Source: Heliopora coerulea (Eukaryota; Cnidaria; Anthozoa; Scleralcyonacea; Helioporidae). From it: a DNA stretch of 64,000 nucleotides. Shown piece after piece: positions 42,859 to 54,235 of this stretch. The notes beneath the pieces are model-generated. The model did not search any database. It saw nothing but the letters and a program-made list of their open reading frames with translations, and was not told the origin of the DNA. The first letter of the stretch is position 1. Each line of letters begins with the position of its first letter. Where the stretch lies: positions 246,001-310,000 of the forward strand of contig JASJOG010000186.1 in NCBI GenBank assembly GCA_030142905.1. Reading direction: 5' to 3'. A program made the translations under genes and the position numbers.

Positions 42859-45138
42859 AGGTATTGCGTATCATCGGGTTTGAAAGACCAAAAGTTTTCG
42901 TTCATCAGTATTCTGAGGACGCCCGATTTTAACGTCTACTAAAATGTATAGCTGTCCTCTTGCCTAACTCCCACCTTCTATCTCAAATTGGCAGGATAAC
43001 ACTTTATGATATGGCTATTCAACTGAATTATAAAATAAGTTTCCTATTGGTGATTGCCAAAAAGTACATCCAAAATAAGGTTGCGAGGATAGACTGAGAA
43101 CGAATCAATTGGTAAGGAAATGAAACTTAGTATTTACTTTAAAACATGTACCACCTATTCCTAACCCTAACACGAACCATAGTCTTAACCATAACTCTAA
43201 ACACAACCTAAAAACCAGCATAACGCTTTAATCAATCCTAGAACTCCTTTCCACCCCCTCGTTCCTAGGCTTCTTGCAGAAACGTTATTTTACTGTATAC
43301 TTTATAGTATTTGCCGTTTCCTATTACGGACGCAATGATAGGTCCGTTACCGTGTTTATATCAGGCTATGCAAACACGGTTATGACATCACAGCGCCGCT
43401 TGACTCCAGAATTTATTCTAGGCGCTAATGTGAACTTCTGATAAGTGTACGAATCTATAAGAGCTTACCACTTGATATTGAAAATTAAGTTCGTTATTCA
43501 CAATTATTATTGCTCAGTTCTTTGCTCGTCTTATTGAAGAAATAGAAACTGTTTTGTTCTGTTAATATAACCTGATGCAAACACTCGGACAGGTTGTGAG
43601 AACTCTCAAGCGGCTGTATAATTGAAATTCTCCCAACCTTCTCCTCGTGTTTGCATCATGCTATATAAACATGGCAAAACAATTTCAATTTCTTATTGAA
43701 AGTTTTTCAATGTTTGGTTAACTTATCACCAGAGAATAACTCCTATTCAGCAAACAACATGTATCCACTGCACAAGTTTGGTTATTCAAGGGAACGACAG
43801 CACTGTCCTCTTTCTACGTTCCATCCGTTAATTTATCACTGAATAGAGAATTCATCCACTCATTACGGTATATCCATCGGAAAAGGTATCAAGATTTTGA
43901 AAAACCGACCGAACAAGTGCATTTAAATGAAGGTCGGAGCATCTTTAGTTGGACTTGGACTACTGTTCTTTATTGCATATTTTTGATATGTATAGGCTTT
44001 TCCAAGAAATATTTAAGCTCTGTCCGATGCGTTGCAAGTCCATAGGGCAAAAACGAACTCATATAGATTGTTTCAACTCAAGCCCAGAGATTCACTAGAC
44101 AAAGAACATAGTCATCTTGGATGAAGGGCAAAATAACTTAATTAAAAATGTGTGGTTTAGGTAGACCACAAAAAACTAAACGAGTCTTACAACGAATGTC
44201 GTAATTATCAATGGAAAACTGTATGGGGCGCATTCAGGAAAGAATGGAAGCAATTGTTTACACTAGTGAAACAGCCTTGTATTTCAAAATATACAGCATC
44301 CTTTTCAAAGATATTGAGTGTTTTTTGTTCTGTCTTTCTTTTTTTGTTTGTTTTATTTTCTTCGATACTTTTGACAGGAAATGCAATTTTGGTGCGTTTT
44401 CAAGGCTCTAAAATTGAAAAATACTTGCAAGAGTTGCATAAAAATTGAATTGACGTCTCTTAGAGAAAACCTGGTTTCATCTCTGAAAACTGTATTTAAG
44501 TTAAAGTTAAAGCGAAAACTACAACCAGAAGTAGTTGGAAATGACCCTTTTTGACCATTAACGACTTTGGCATATCATCGAACTCATCGAACTCATCGAA
44601 CTGAAATAATTACCACATTACATTCACTTACACTGGAAGTTCTACTGTCTTTTTAAGTATATCTTACCAATTCCTTTGATTTTAGGTCGATTGGACTCTT
44701 CATCCTCGATGAGCTTATCGGAATACGGCTTGGTTACACCACTAGGCTTTCCGAAGCTATATTCTAGGCCAAGAAATAAATAAACCGCAACCGACGTTAG
44801 CAGAAATGAATTTAATACTAAAATGTGCTGTTTTAAAATACATTCAGACTATGTTCATGCATCTGATGGTCTACAAATACAATTTAAAAAACATTGAAAG
44901 CATAATTACAATGCAAAAATGAAAATTAAGTCGGGTACTGAAGACTTTCTTTCACAATATCTTCTTTCAAACTCTTATTTTGTTTGAGAATAATTTTAAA
45001 ATTCAGTTATAACGACTAGGTGGGGTTAACTCTTAGCAAGCAGGATCAGTCCAATAGTGTTTAACTCTAGACCATTTTACTTGTCAAGAGAAGAGATTCT
45101 GCTGATCAACGAAAACCGGAATGGTGAAAGGAATGATT
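42850..45138. repeat. exon-block repeat unit 3
   Basis: Paralogue of 6290-8500 and 14200-17510, closest to the latter because both are interrupted at the same base by the Tigger composite. Confidence 0.75.
44668..44763 (-). CDS. acidic linker mini-exon, copy in unit 3
   Basis: 96-nt phase 1-1 exon with intact acceptor (CTTGGCCTAG) and donor (G|GTAAG); encodes YSFGKPSGVTKPYSDKLIED then EESNRPKIKGI. Function unknown; see the copies at 8.1 and 17.1 kb. Confidence 0.55.
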
Positions 45139-45382
45139 ACAGTGGAACCCCGTTAATACGACCACCGTTGGGCCGAAAAATTTGGTCGTTTTAACGGGAG
45201 TGGATCAGATATGTAACAAATGTTTTTTTTGAATGACGTCATGGCAAACGGAGTCAGATTTCAATTATCATAACACTAAAACCACAAAATAACCACAAAT
45301 AAATTTTATTAACTGAACACAACTCAACAAAATTAACCAAATGAGATGAATAAGCTTGATAATAAGCCCCTTTATTAGTTAT

Positions 45383-45962
45383 TTAAATTTCTTTAGATTT
45401 AAAAAATTCTGTAAGCTTCCGTTGGTTTTTCCGACACTCAAGCCAATCGGTTTGAGCTTGGCAGATTGCTCTGGCGAGCTCATTTGCCGTTTTTGAATAT
45501 CCTTTCTGCCCGAGAAAATCCAAAGCATTCTGCATTGAGGATATTGCCGCTCGATACGAGGATAGTTTTGGCGCTACCGGGAGTTCTTCAACCTCATCAT
45601 TACTGTCCTCGTGATTTTCTTCGCTTGCAGTGGTTGAATCGATTTGTTCACGTCCTACTTGCCGAAAAAAGATGTCTTCCCAATTGTCTGGAAGTTCTTG
45701 ACAAAATGGTGCATCAAGACATCCATCTACCACTTGTCTCAATGAATCTGTGTTGTCTTCATTGGTTTCGTTTGCCAAGTCTTGAACTGCAACAAGTTCG
45801 CTTTCAAGATCTGCAAATGGATCAACGTCACTGCCACTGGAATCTACTGTATTCGTGTTTCTTTCTGAACCCAAGATACCTGCCTTGATGAAACACTTGA
45901 CAACTGTTTTTTTCGCAAACTTCATTCCACGCCATGACCATCCATCTAATTCCCTGACGAAT
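45383..45962 (-). pseudogene. Tigger transposase C-terminal part, copy 2
   Basis: Matches 17778-18356 closely (DVDPFADLESELVAVQDLAN, LTEFFKSKEI). A frame break near 45905 separates WMVMAWNEVCEKN from VVKCFIKAGILGSERN. Starts in the 8-bp hAT target duplication at 45955-45962. Confidence 0.7.
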
Positions 45963-48401
45963 CAGGGATTCCAGCTTTTCTGGGCGATAATAAGCCGACC
46001 GCATTTTCAAAATAAGCCAAAAAAAGCCAAACTCGAAAATTAAGGCGGGGACTGGGTCCAAATGACAATTGCAGTAATAATTATGCAAGTAACCGGTTTA
46101 TCACTTTATCCGAGACATAAAAATTTTAAAATTCAGCTCTATTTCACTTCGGTATACACTTTACATTTCAAAACATTTAATACAATTCAAATAGTTGAAG
46201 TATATACATAAGACAGTCTACCATACAGGCATTCAGTTCAAAACTCGGTTTCAAAGAGAAGTTCATCTTCGTCAACGGCTGAAGAGTCTTCCGTAGCATT
46301 ATTACCTTTATACATGTTTTTATAGTTAAAAAGTTCAAGCATTCTCTTGGTTGCCACAAAATCCTTGCAGCACTTCTTAAAATACAGATTGCCACGGATT
46401 CTAATAATAGCTTCGAGTATAGGAGAACTCATCTTGTTTCGTGATTTCGTCTTGATTGTTGAGACATAGGAAAAGATTCGCTCCACCAAAGCATTACTTG
46501 CTGGCGTAGTAAGACAGGCTAGGGCGTAGGTCGCAAGTTTACCAAAAGTTCTGTTGCCCATTAGGTTTTGATAGTCCAGTACACCAGACCAAAAGCTGAC
46601 GGCATCAATTGGAATGCCCTTTTTGAAAACTCCATTTTCTTGCCAGTTGACATACAGGATACTCCGACACTGGTTGTCAATCTCCTGGATCTTCTCATGA
46701 ATGAAGTGCTGCTAAATAGGACAAGCTATTAAAAATGTCCTTTGAGGGCGACAGACGTTGTTTAACCTATTCGGCTGCTTCTAAAAGCAATGAGTGGCAC
46801 CTTCCGTAGACTTCTCGAACTCTCCTGACCATCGTCTCGTCATTTTTCATCCTGCGAATTAACGCATCATCTTAGAAGATAAATTTTGCTCCGTAGTCAA
46901 CCTTGTCAGTTGGCAAAGGAACACTGGACGAATTATAGACCTCTCAAACTGTTGTAGAACAGGTTGAGCTTTTTGACCGCCTCGGTAGCTTCAGCATCAG
47001 TTGCCTGAAAATACGCATTCACTCTTTCGAACTCTGACACCACAAGCGACAAGAAATGGAAATAAAGGTAGTTGATTGGATCATGGAGCATTTCTTTGAT
47101 GAGTCGTGCCTTATAACGGACATTTGCTTCTCCTTCACATTCAGCCAGGGAAAAGTACGTTTTCAATATCTCCCAATTCACGAGAATATTGAAAATTACT
47201 TTTCCTCGCACCAACCATCTAGTCTGATTGCACTTCTTGAAGGGAAGAGGAATCGTGGAACTTTCCACACTGCAGCCTCCGAAAGTTTGAAAGAGTTCCT
47301 TGTAGGCGTCGCGACAAACTCCTCTTTCGGAAAACCACTTCGGCATTTCACTTAGCATGAAATCATGATTGGCAGGCATTTTTTCGAATGCATGTTTGAT
47401 GCAGAGGGCCAAGGAATGACAGATGCACTTTATCAGAATACAGTTTGGAGACGCTGCTTTAATTCTCGACCATACAGAGTCATGCTCTCCGACCATAACA
47501 GATGCTCCGTCACTTGCATAACCGATGCAATCCGATAGACTCAGGCCAGAGTGTTCAAGGCAACTCTTCAGTGCTTCAAACAAATCCTTACATGTTGCTT
47601 TCACAACTGGTATTAGACTCATAAACGAGGTGACGACTCTCCTCTCCGGCTTGCTGTAATAGCGAACTACCATGCAAAGGTGTTTGCGCAGGAAACGTCC
47701 GTCGATTCATCAAGAATAACACAGTACTTTTGACCGGCCATATCTGCGCAGAGATCTTCGTACAAAGCAGGAGCGATCACATTTTGATAAGCAGGCTGCA
47801 CTTCGTTCGGTGTAACTTCATTTTCTCTTGCTTGCTGCCTTTTCCGTGCTGCACCACGATTTCACCCAGATGGTCAATTGCGCTGAGCGAGATGTGGCAT
47901 GTTATGGCAACAGCAACCTGAAGTTGCATCTCTTTCACGCGTTCATCTTCATTAAAACGTGGTATCTTTCTATTTCGAGATACCAGATTGGTTTGTCTTT
48001 TGTGCTTTGCGGACTGTTCGTGTTGACTAATATTTGACAATCGCAGAGTAATATTGCTTTGGCACAACGAGCAGTAAGCATCTTCAGAACCATCTATGGC
48101 TTTTTGAACCCAAAGAAATTTGTTTTGCTGCTCTGACTTAAATTTTCTCGAAGAGTCATAGTGACTTTTCCACTTGTTTCTTCGGCCACAATTAGCCTTT
48201 CAAAGCAACAAAGCGGCGAATTTTAACCAATGAAAAACTGAACTATGGTGTAAAGACCGATAAATGTCTGTTTTTCTAGGAAAAAAGCCAAAAATAAGCC
48301 AAATAACAGTAATAAGCCAAACGCAATTTTTCCAAGCCAAACCTTGTAAAAACAAGCCAAAGTTGAGAAATTTGGCTTTAAAAAGCAAACTGGCAACCCT
48401 G
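45963..48401 (-). mobile_element. nested hAT element 2
   Basis: Ends CAGGGATTCCAGCTTTTC and CAGGGTTGCCAGTTTGCT; flanked by the same TGACGAAT duplication (45955-45962, 48402-48409) as the hAT in element 1. About 335 bp present in element 1 (20582-20916) are missing here at 48189, removing the start codon region. Confidence 0.9.
46238..48190 (-). pseudogene. hAT transposase copy 2, start deleted
   Basis: Parallel to 18621-20606. Keeps the catalytic D in GYASDGASVMVGEHDSVWSR that the other copy has lost, and the dimerisation block LTTPASNALVERIFSYVS. The N-terminus before NKWKSHYDSS is deleted, and frame breaks occur near 47690, 47785 and 46870. A 246-codon part (46933-47673) is still open. Confidence 0.75.
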
Positions 48402-49467
48402 TGACGAATATCAACAGACATGCATGCTTCCGACGCTGAAATACACTCATCCACTTTACTGACAACGTGTGTAAACAGGCGTTTATAATACTGGAGCTTA
48501 AAAGCTTGAATAATACCGAGATCAAGTGGCTGCAGTCGTGATGTCGTGTTTTTGGGCGAGAAAACAACTTTAATTTCCTCATACATTTCATCCAGGTTTT
48601 CAGGGTGGCAAGGGCCATTGTCCATAAACAAGAGAATTCTTCTGTTTTCTTGTCTCAGTCTCCGATTGAGTTTTGATAGAATTTTCATCATGATGCTACC
48701 TACCATCCAGGCTTTTGGTTGGTTAAAATATTGGCACGGTAAGTTATCTAAATTTCGGATGTCTTTAAAACATCTTGGTCTTGCTGATTTTCCAATTACG
48801 ATCGGCTTTTCTTTTCCACCACTAGCGTTGACAAAGAACGCACATGTAATCCTATACTTTGGCTTTTTTCCGCCAGTGCAATTACGGGAAACTTCAACCA
48901 GTGATTTGTTTGGAAGGGCTCTGAAAAACTGACCTGTTTCATCCATATTCCAGATATCGGGAGGTTCTCGTCCTTCCAAAATTTCCAGGAGTTATTCCTT
49001 CCACGGATCTACTGTTTCTTCTCTAACATCCCCTGACTCTCCTGAAATGCCCTTTGCCTTGATGTCACATCTCTTTTTAAAACGATCCAGCCATCCGTTC
49101 AAAGCCTTGAATTTCTCTGGTGAATTTCTTGAACTTCTACTATTTTTGTAGCCTTTTCTGGAAGCATTGGTCCTGTAATAGGAATATTTTTGGATCTTGC
49201 TTTTCGAAACCATTCGAGTAAAGCGCTGTCGATATCTTCATGCTGGGCGCCTCTTGACCGTTTGATAGTGCCCCTAACATTGGCCTCATAGTCTTTAAAA
49301 ATCTCATCTTTCTTTAATAAGATGCTTTGAATCTGGGTTTTCCCACAATTAAAGTGCTCTGCAATTTCTCTTGCGCTGGCAATAGGGTTCTTTTGCTTAA
49401 ATATCACTACTTCGTAACCTTTTTGTAAGTCAAGTTCCTGCCGTTTTCGCTTACAATTTGAAGACAT
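48402..49467 (-). pseudogene. Tigger transposase N-terminal and catalytic part, copy 2
   Basis: Starts MSSNCKRKRQELDLQKGYEV at 49467. All three catalytic acids are present in one frame: IWNMDETGQFFRALP, LLFMDNGPCHPENLDE, TTSRLQPLDLGIIQAF (48200-48979). The frame break after KIVEVQEIHQRNSRL is at the same place as in copy 1, so it predates the duplication (or the protein is spliced or shifted there). A TAA at about 48992 is private to this copy. Confidence 0.8.
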
Positions 49468-49674
49468 GATGACTGATCAAAGTGCTTATACACAAAGCTG
49501 CGAAGCGTGTTCCGACAGAAGGTAATAAATCAGGAAAATCCTCGAGTCATGTGTGAAAATTTTGCACTGATTAAATTAGAAAAAGTGTGAAATATGGATC
49601 GATGACAGATTCGGCGCTTTTCATAGCCTGCTCGTGCATACACTCGTATTTCCGCTGGTAACGTCGAAGGATTC

Positions 49675-50121
49675 ATGTCGGACCAGATGGAAAACATTTC
49701 TAGCACAAATGTAATTGAAGTTCCTTCTTGGATAAGGGGATATCATGTTTACAAAGAATACTGGAAAATCAAGATTGATGAAGTTCTTGAACTAAAGCAC
49801 GAACACGACAATGAACAAGACAAGAACGCTATTGAGGTGATTAAGGGAGATTTAGTTGGTCACATTCCAAGGGCACTAGCTTCTACAAATCATGGAACTG
49901 GGATAGTTCGTCATTTTTTAGCAAAGAGCGGCAGTAAAGCAGAAGCTAAAGTTATTGAAACAGCTGTCAATCGGGGCGGGGGATATGTATTGGAGATTCC
50001 ATGCATTTACAAATTTATGGGGCAGGAAAAGAACATTGACTTGCTATGGAAATTGCTGGACATCCCGAATATCCTATCCGTTAGAGTAGGAATTGATAGG
50101 TCGAGAAGCGAAAGGTCTTAA
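49675..50121 (+). CDS. HIRAN-domain protein (148 codons, open)
   Basis: Begins MSDQMENISSTNVIEVPSWI. The HIRAN-like domain spans about residues 18-120: GYHVYKEYWKIKIDEVLELK, NEQDKNAIEVIKGDLVGHIP, GSKAEAKVIETAVNRGGGYV, LEIPCIYKFMG. HIRAN domains in HLTF/Rad5 bind 3'-OH single-stranded DNA ends at stalled forks. It is divergent from the Tigger transposase, with 207 bp between starts. The last codons (RSRSERS, stop) and the following bases come from an antisense Penelope fragment, so the native basic tail seen in element 1 is lost. Confidence 0.75.
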   Translation: MSDQMENISSTNVIEVPSWIRGYHVYKEYWKIKIDEVLELKHEHDNEQDKNAIEVIKGDLVGHIPRALASTNHGTGIVRHFLAKSGSKAEAKVIETAVNRGGGYVLEIPCIYKFMGQEKNIDLLWKLLDIPNILSVRVGIDRSRSERS

Positions 50122-50157
50122 AATAAAGAAAGTGGAAAAGAGCCCATGCTGGCATTA
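50094..50157 (-). mobile_element. inverted Penelope B 3' fragment
   Basis: Reverse complement of the end of the Penelope B reading frame and 3' UTR (compare 38221-38262 and 50570-50636). It is joined head-on to the forward fragment starting at 50158. Confidence 0.75.
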
Positions 50158-50862
50158 CCCTCCAAATTCGCACTCAGATTCGGAAGTTATGCTCCAGTGC
50201 TTTCTCTCACATTAACCTTCGCTTTGTTTTCCGTCCTTCTCTCCGATTGTCTCACTTTTTTGTCTTTAAGGACAGGATTCCCAGGGCCTTGAGCCCTCGT
50301 GTCGTTTACCGTTTTAAGTGTCAACGTTGTAGTTCGTTGTATGTCGGCCAGATGAGTCGGCTTCTCCACGCACGAATCTCAGAGCACTTGGGCATTTCTG
50401 CACTTACTGGCAAAAAACGAGTCAATCCTCCTCCGACTAGCATCTTGTCACTTCATTGTGACACTAGACACCCTGTCTCGCCTGATGACTTCACCATCTT
50501 GTCTTCTTCTTCCTTCAACTCCGAACTTCTCGTCAGAGAAAGTCTGCTTATCCGCAAACTCAATCCATCGCATAATGCCAACATGGGCTCTTTTAAACTT
50601 TCTTTATTTTAAGACCTTTCGTTTCTCGACCTTTCCATTACATCTCAGTCTGCTGTTTCCTTTTGTCCTTCCCACTTCCGTTCTTACGCCAATACCTCGT
50701 TTAAGTACCATGTAACACACCATTATATATCATTACCTTGTAATATAGGTTATTCTCTGAGGATGTTGCGTGCAGCAACGAAACGTTAGAATTACATTAT
50801 AAACCTTTAATATGGCTATTTTGCGTTTTTTGCTGAGCTTTATTATTTCTTCTCCAATTGCC
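50158..50862 (+). mobile_element. Penelope B 3' fragment with GIY-YIG domain
   Basis: Matches 37806-38516. Encodes the GIY-YIG part in one open frame (50247-50612): VVYRFKCQRCSSLYVGQMSR…RISEHLG…LLIRKLNPSHNANMG, with Thr of the usual GQTSR replaced by Met. Ends in the same hammerhead-bearing 3' tail. Confidence 0.85.
50752..50792 (+). ncRNA. hammerhead-like motif, Penelope 3' fragment
   Basis: Identical in its core and stems to 38411-38451: AUUCU, CUGAGGA, GUUGC/GCAAC, GAAACGUU, AGAAU. Confidence 0.5.
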
Positions 50863-51269
50863 TTATGTGATGGAATAGACAATAACAATTCTAATACATC
50901 CTTTTGAACAACAGGCGACATCTCAGAGTTACTATCTGGTATAAAACTAATATCAGACGGACTTTGGTATCTGCAAAACGATGCAAGGATTTTCCTAGGC
51001 TGGTCAATAAAGTAACAGTTGAAAATCTCACCAATAGTTTTATTTTCCATTATTACTGCGTCGTTCTCAACTATTTGCAATATTGCATTTTTCTTTTCAC
51101 TGCCATCCTTAGACAAACACTTGATCAAGTTCCAAAGTTTACTTGAATTATTCTTGTGTTCAGAAGCCTTTTCTTTAATATAGTCTTGCTTAGTTTTCTT
51201 AATCAATCTATTCACGCTATTTTTGACGATTGCTCGTCTATCATCTGAAGTAATCAACTGTCTTTCCAT
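50850..51269 (-). pseudogene. LINE RT N-terminal fragment
   Basis: Minus-strand open frame MERQLITSDDRRAIVKNSVN…YIKEKASEHKNNSSKLWNLI…NCYFIDQPRKILASF. The KLWNxIKxL and NxYF-type phrases are those before the RT core in Jockey/CR1-like LINEs. It is cut off where the Penelope fragment ends. Confidence 0.55.
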
Positions 51270-51997
51270 TCCCTTTCAGTATTAAATATTTGCATGAAAA
51301 ATTAAACGTTTAAGGTATTCTCGTACCTGTATTCAGCTGACGTAATAAGGGGAACCGGCCATTTTGTATCAACTTTATGAATGTCATTTATCACAGTTAT
51401 TCATGTGTAAGCCTCCAAGCTTGCACTTGCATGTCACTGTACAACATTCAGAACGTCGAAAGGGATGTCACTGTTTTTGAGACAATTTCATGTCGGAAAT
51501 CTTAGACTGAAAAAATTACCTGTAGTTCTCACTCATTTGCTTTAAAAGCAGTTCAGAAATTTTCATGTCAAGACTTGTCAGTGCACTCAAAAAGTGTACT
51601 GACTGCTGTGGAAGTCACTGTTGCATTATAATATTGATATATAAGATAAGAAGGACCGAAGTTCGTTAATTAACTTGCCGATTAAATTATCAATTCTGTT
51701 TTGTTGAAATTTTTTACGGCTAAACTAAAGATATTATTAAACAAATGAATGTTTTTGTACGTCATCATTTAGGTTTTTGTGTCCGCTGACCATTCTATGG
51801 AAGGCCAAAAAGGCATTATGCAGGCGTCTTGATGTGTGTGTGTGGTTGGCTGGCTGGGTTTGTGGCAATTACGTGATAGCCCAATAAGTTACGGGTATGA
51901 GTGAAGAATTTACGGAACGTGAAGGGCAGGTCGCGAATATCGAGTAGAGCGCGTGGTCCTACGTTTGACGTCAGAGAGAGGAGAACGTTTTGTGTTA

Positions 51998-52706
51998 GGC
52001 CTAGTTCAGACGTCGAAGTTCTGTCGCATTTAATTCGTCACATTTAATACTACGAAAACTCGACGGAGGTGACAAGTTTCAGTTCAGAAGTAGAATTTAA
52101 TGTGTCGCATTTAATTCAAAGCTTGAAATATGACACCAAACAGCGCGGTTGTTGATTATTTCACCAAGCGGAAATAGGTCTTTCAGACCAAAGATTTCAA
52201 AATAAGAAGAGAAACGTGGCTTAGATGACTCCGAATATTGCTATATTAAGACGTTTGAGGAGCCATTTAATTCGTCATCATCGTCTGCTTTAACAGATAT
52301 TGCCCGGGTCTAATACTTCAGTTCCTTTAACAGGCGACTTTTTTCATTAGCCTCCCATTCACGCGTATCGTCAGTTTTCTCAACCACAGAGCAGTCTGGA
52401 CGGCTCTTCACTGGCACAGCACAAAGAAAACAGTCTTGTTTTTTTCTCGTTTCCACAACTTGGACAAGTGTTCTGCTCCTATGCCATGTTGAAAATGATA
52501 CTCGTGGGGTCCAGGAAGCTTCAAACGTTGTATCATTGGATAAGAAAACTAATTTTACTAATTTATGCATTTTATCAGACTGTATTTTATGCGCGTCTGA
52601 ATCAACATCAAATTTCCGTCGAATAAAATCAGTTCAGTCGTCGCATTTCCGTCGAACAGAATTGGTCGTATTAAATGCAACTAAACTTCAATTTATGGAC
52701 TAGGCC
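51998..52706. mobile_element. Harbinger-like non-autonomous element
   Basis: Inverted ends GGCCTAGTNCA…AAGTT…GCATTTAAT flanked by TTA on both sides (51995-51997, 52707-52709), the PIF/Harbinger-type 3-bp target. It contains a minus-strand frame (52310-52570; VETRKKQDCFLCAVPVKSRP) that I do not recognise. The interior 52216-52570 is repeated, diverged, just outside the right end at 52705-52965, so two copies are overlapped or nested. Confidence 0.6.
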
Positions 52707-53439
52707 TTAGATCACTGTGAATATTGCGCTGTTAAGACGTTTGTGGAGTCGGTTTATTCGTCATCTTCGTCTGATTTAACAGATCTTGCCCGGGTCTAAT
52801 TTTTTAATCCCTGCAACACGCGACTCTCTTATGAGCCGCGCAGGCATAGGTATTGTAAGCTTTCTCTGCAATCGAGCAGTCTGGACCGCTCTACATTGAT
52901 ACAGCACTTAGAATACACTCGTGTTTTTTCTCGTTTCCACAACTTGCACAAGTGTCAGATTCTCGTTACGTGTGTATATCAACGGAGCCGTTGCGTTTGT
53001 GCTGATCACACTTACAATACGTCATTTGCGTGAAAGGCCACTGGCATTTAATTACTTAAACCGTTACCATATGAAAAGAATTATTTTTATTCAGTTCATT
53101 GTCATCCATTTTGGAGCCTATATTTCTTAATATTATTTATGTCATCAACAACTCAGTAAGTGGACACATGCACACACTGTGTGCCTATTTTTTATATTTG
53201 TAATTTCATTTAATTCCATTGGAGAAAGTCTAAATCTGTTTTATAAGCCTTATGTGGTTTCTTTTAGACTTCTCCACATGTTTGTATAAATATTGATATT
53301 TATTGTCTTTTGTAACATTTTGTGGTAAACTTAATAAACTGAAACTTAACAAACTCAAACTCAACCCGTTATGTTATTGGTAGGAATACGGCATTGGAAG
53401 GTTATAAACTGACATGTCTAATAAAAAAACTATGTTTAC

Positions 53440-53487
53440 CTGAACTTTCATTTTTAATCCTTCCTTCAATGAATTCGTCGACTTCAT
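53440..53487 (-). CDS. 48-nt phase 1-1 mini-exon
   Basis: Acceptor TCTTATTCAG, donor TTCAG|GTAAAC; encodes EVDEFIEGRIKNESS. Same length and phase as 62556-62603 and same phase class as the linker exons. Acidic/Ser-rich. Confidence 0.4.
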
Positions 53488-53957
53488 CTGAATAAGATGA
53501 CAAAAGATAATCTAAGAAAGACTTCTCAAACATTTATAATTAAACTCAATAACTGTGTTTTCAAGTTTGTGCGCTAAAGTTACTAATCTACTTACTCTTC
53601 AACAATAGCAAATTTCAGAATTTCCTTAATAAAAATATTTAATTTTCCATAGTCAGTTACTCGGGTTTCACTCACAAGTTCTAAATAAATTTTATAAACA
53701 ATAAATTGAAATGAAATATACGAAACAGAAATTCATGGACCGAACGAATAAGTCCGCTGAAACCCGAAGAGAAGCGAACCGTGCGAAGCTGCACTGTGCG
53801 TAACGGCTGTCTCAGAGAAAGCTTGGTGGAATTTTCAGTAAGTGAAATAACCAAAAGAAACTAAACGCTTCGACACCCAAATCTAGTGCCATCATTAGGG
53901 CTAAGTGCGTCCGTAAATCGACAAGAACGTCATTCATATCGCCATTTCGATGTTTAC

Positions 53958-54069
53958 CTCGCTCAAGGTTGATTGGGGGGCCGTATATTTCAAAGAGTAG
54001 ATCGCCTTCTTGCAGCTCTGTAGTTACGTCTTTAATTCTATTTAATTGCCACGACTTCAAGCAAACTCT
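53958..54069 (-). CDS. 112-nt exon, LQEGDLLFEIYGPP
   Basis: Acceptor GCTGTTTACAG and donor GCGAG|GTAAAC. Encodes RVCLKSWQLNRIKDVTTELQ then EGDLLFEIYGPPINLER. The exon lies upstream, in transcription order, of the 53440 mini-exon and probably belongs to the same host gene or a tandem relative. I cannot assign a domain; a UPA/linker part of a ZU5 protein is possible. Confidence 0.45.
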
Positions 54070-54235
54070 CTGTAAACAGCGAGGGTTAGATGTAGAGAAG
54101 TGACACCCTTATTCATTAACAATCTTTATTCAGAATATCTGATTATCTCGAAGCAAAACCGGAGTGGCAAAAACTTTCATATTTCTCATCCATAGAACAT
54201 CCAGTTGCAACTCAGATTCAGTTTTCAGAACTATA

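Larger units (their letters stand above)
45140..50093 (-). mobile_element. pogo/Tigger composite element 2, right end lost
   Basis: Left end CAGTGGAACCCCGTTAATAC after TA (45138-45139). Same gene order as element 1: split Tigger transposase, nested hAT, divergent HIRAN gene. The right terminal repeats are missing; the sequence switches to an inverted then forward Penelope fragment at about 50094. Confidence 0.85.

Noticed and set aside
52310..52570. piggyBac-type cysteine-rich C-terminus in the frame with DCFLCAVPVKS
   Set aside because: Only one CxxC is present and the second Cys pair is missing; the TTA flanks also argue against piggyBac.
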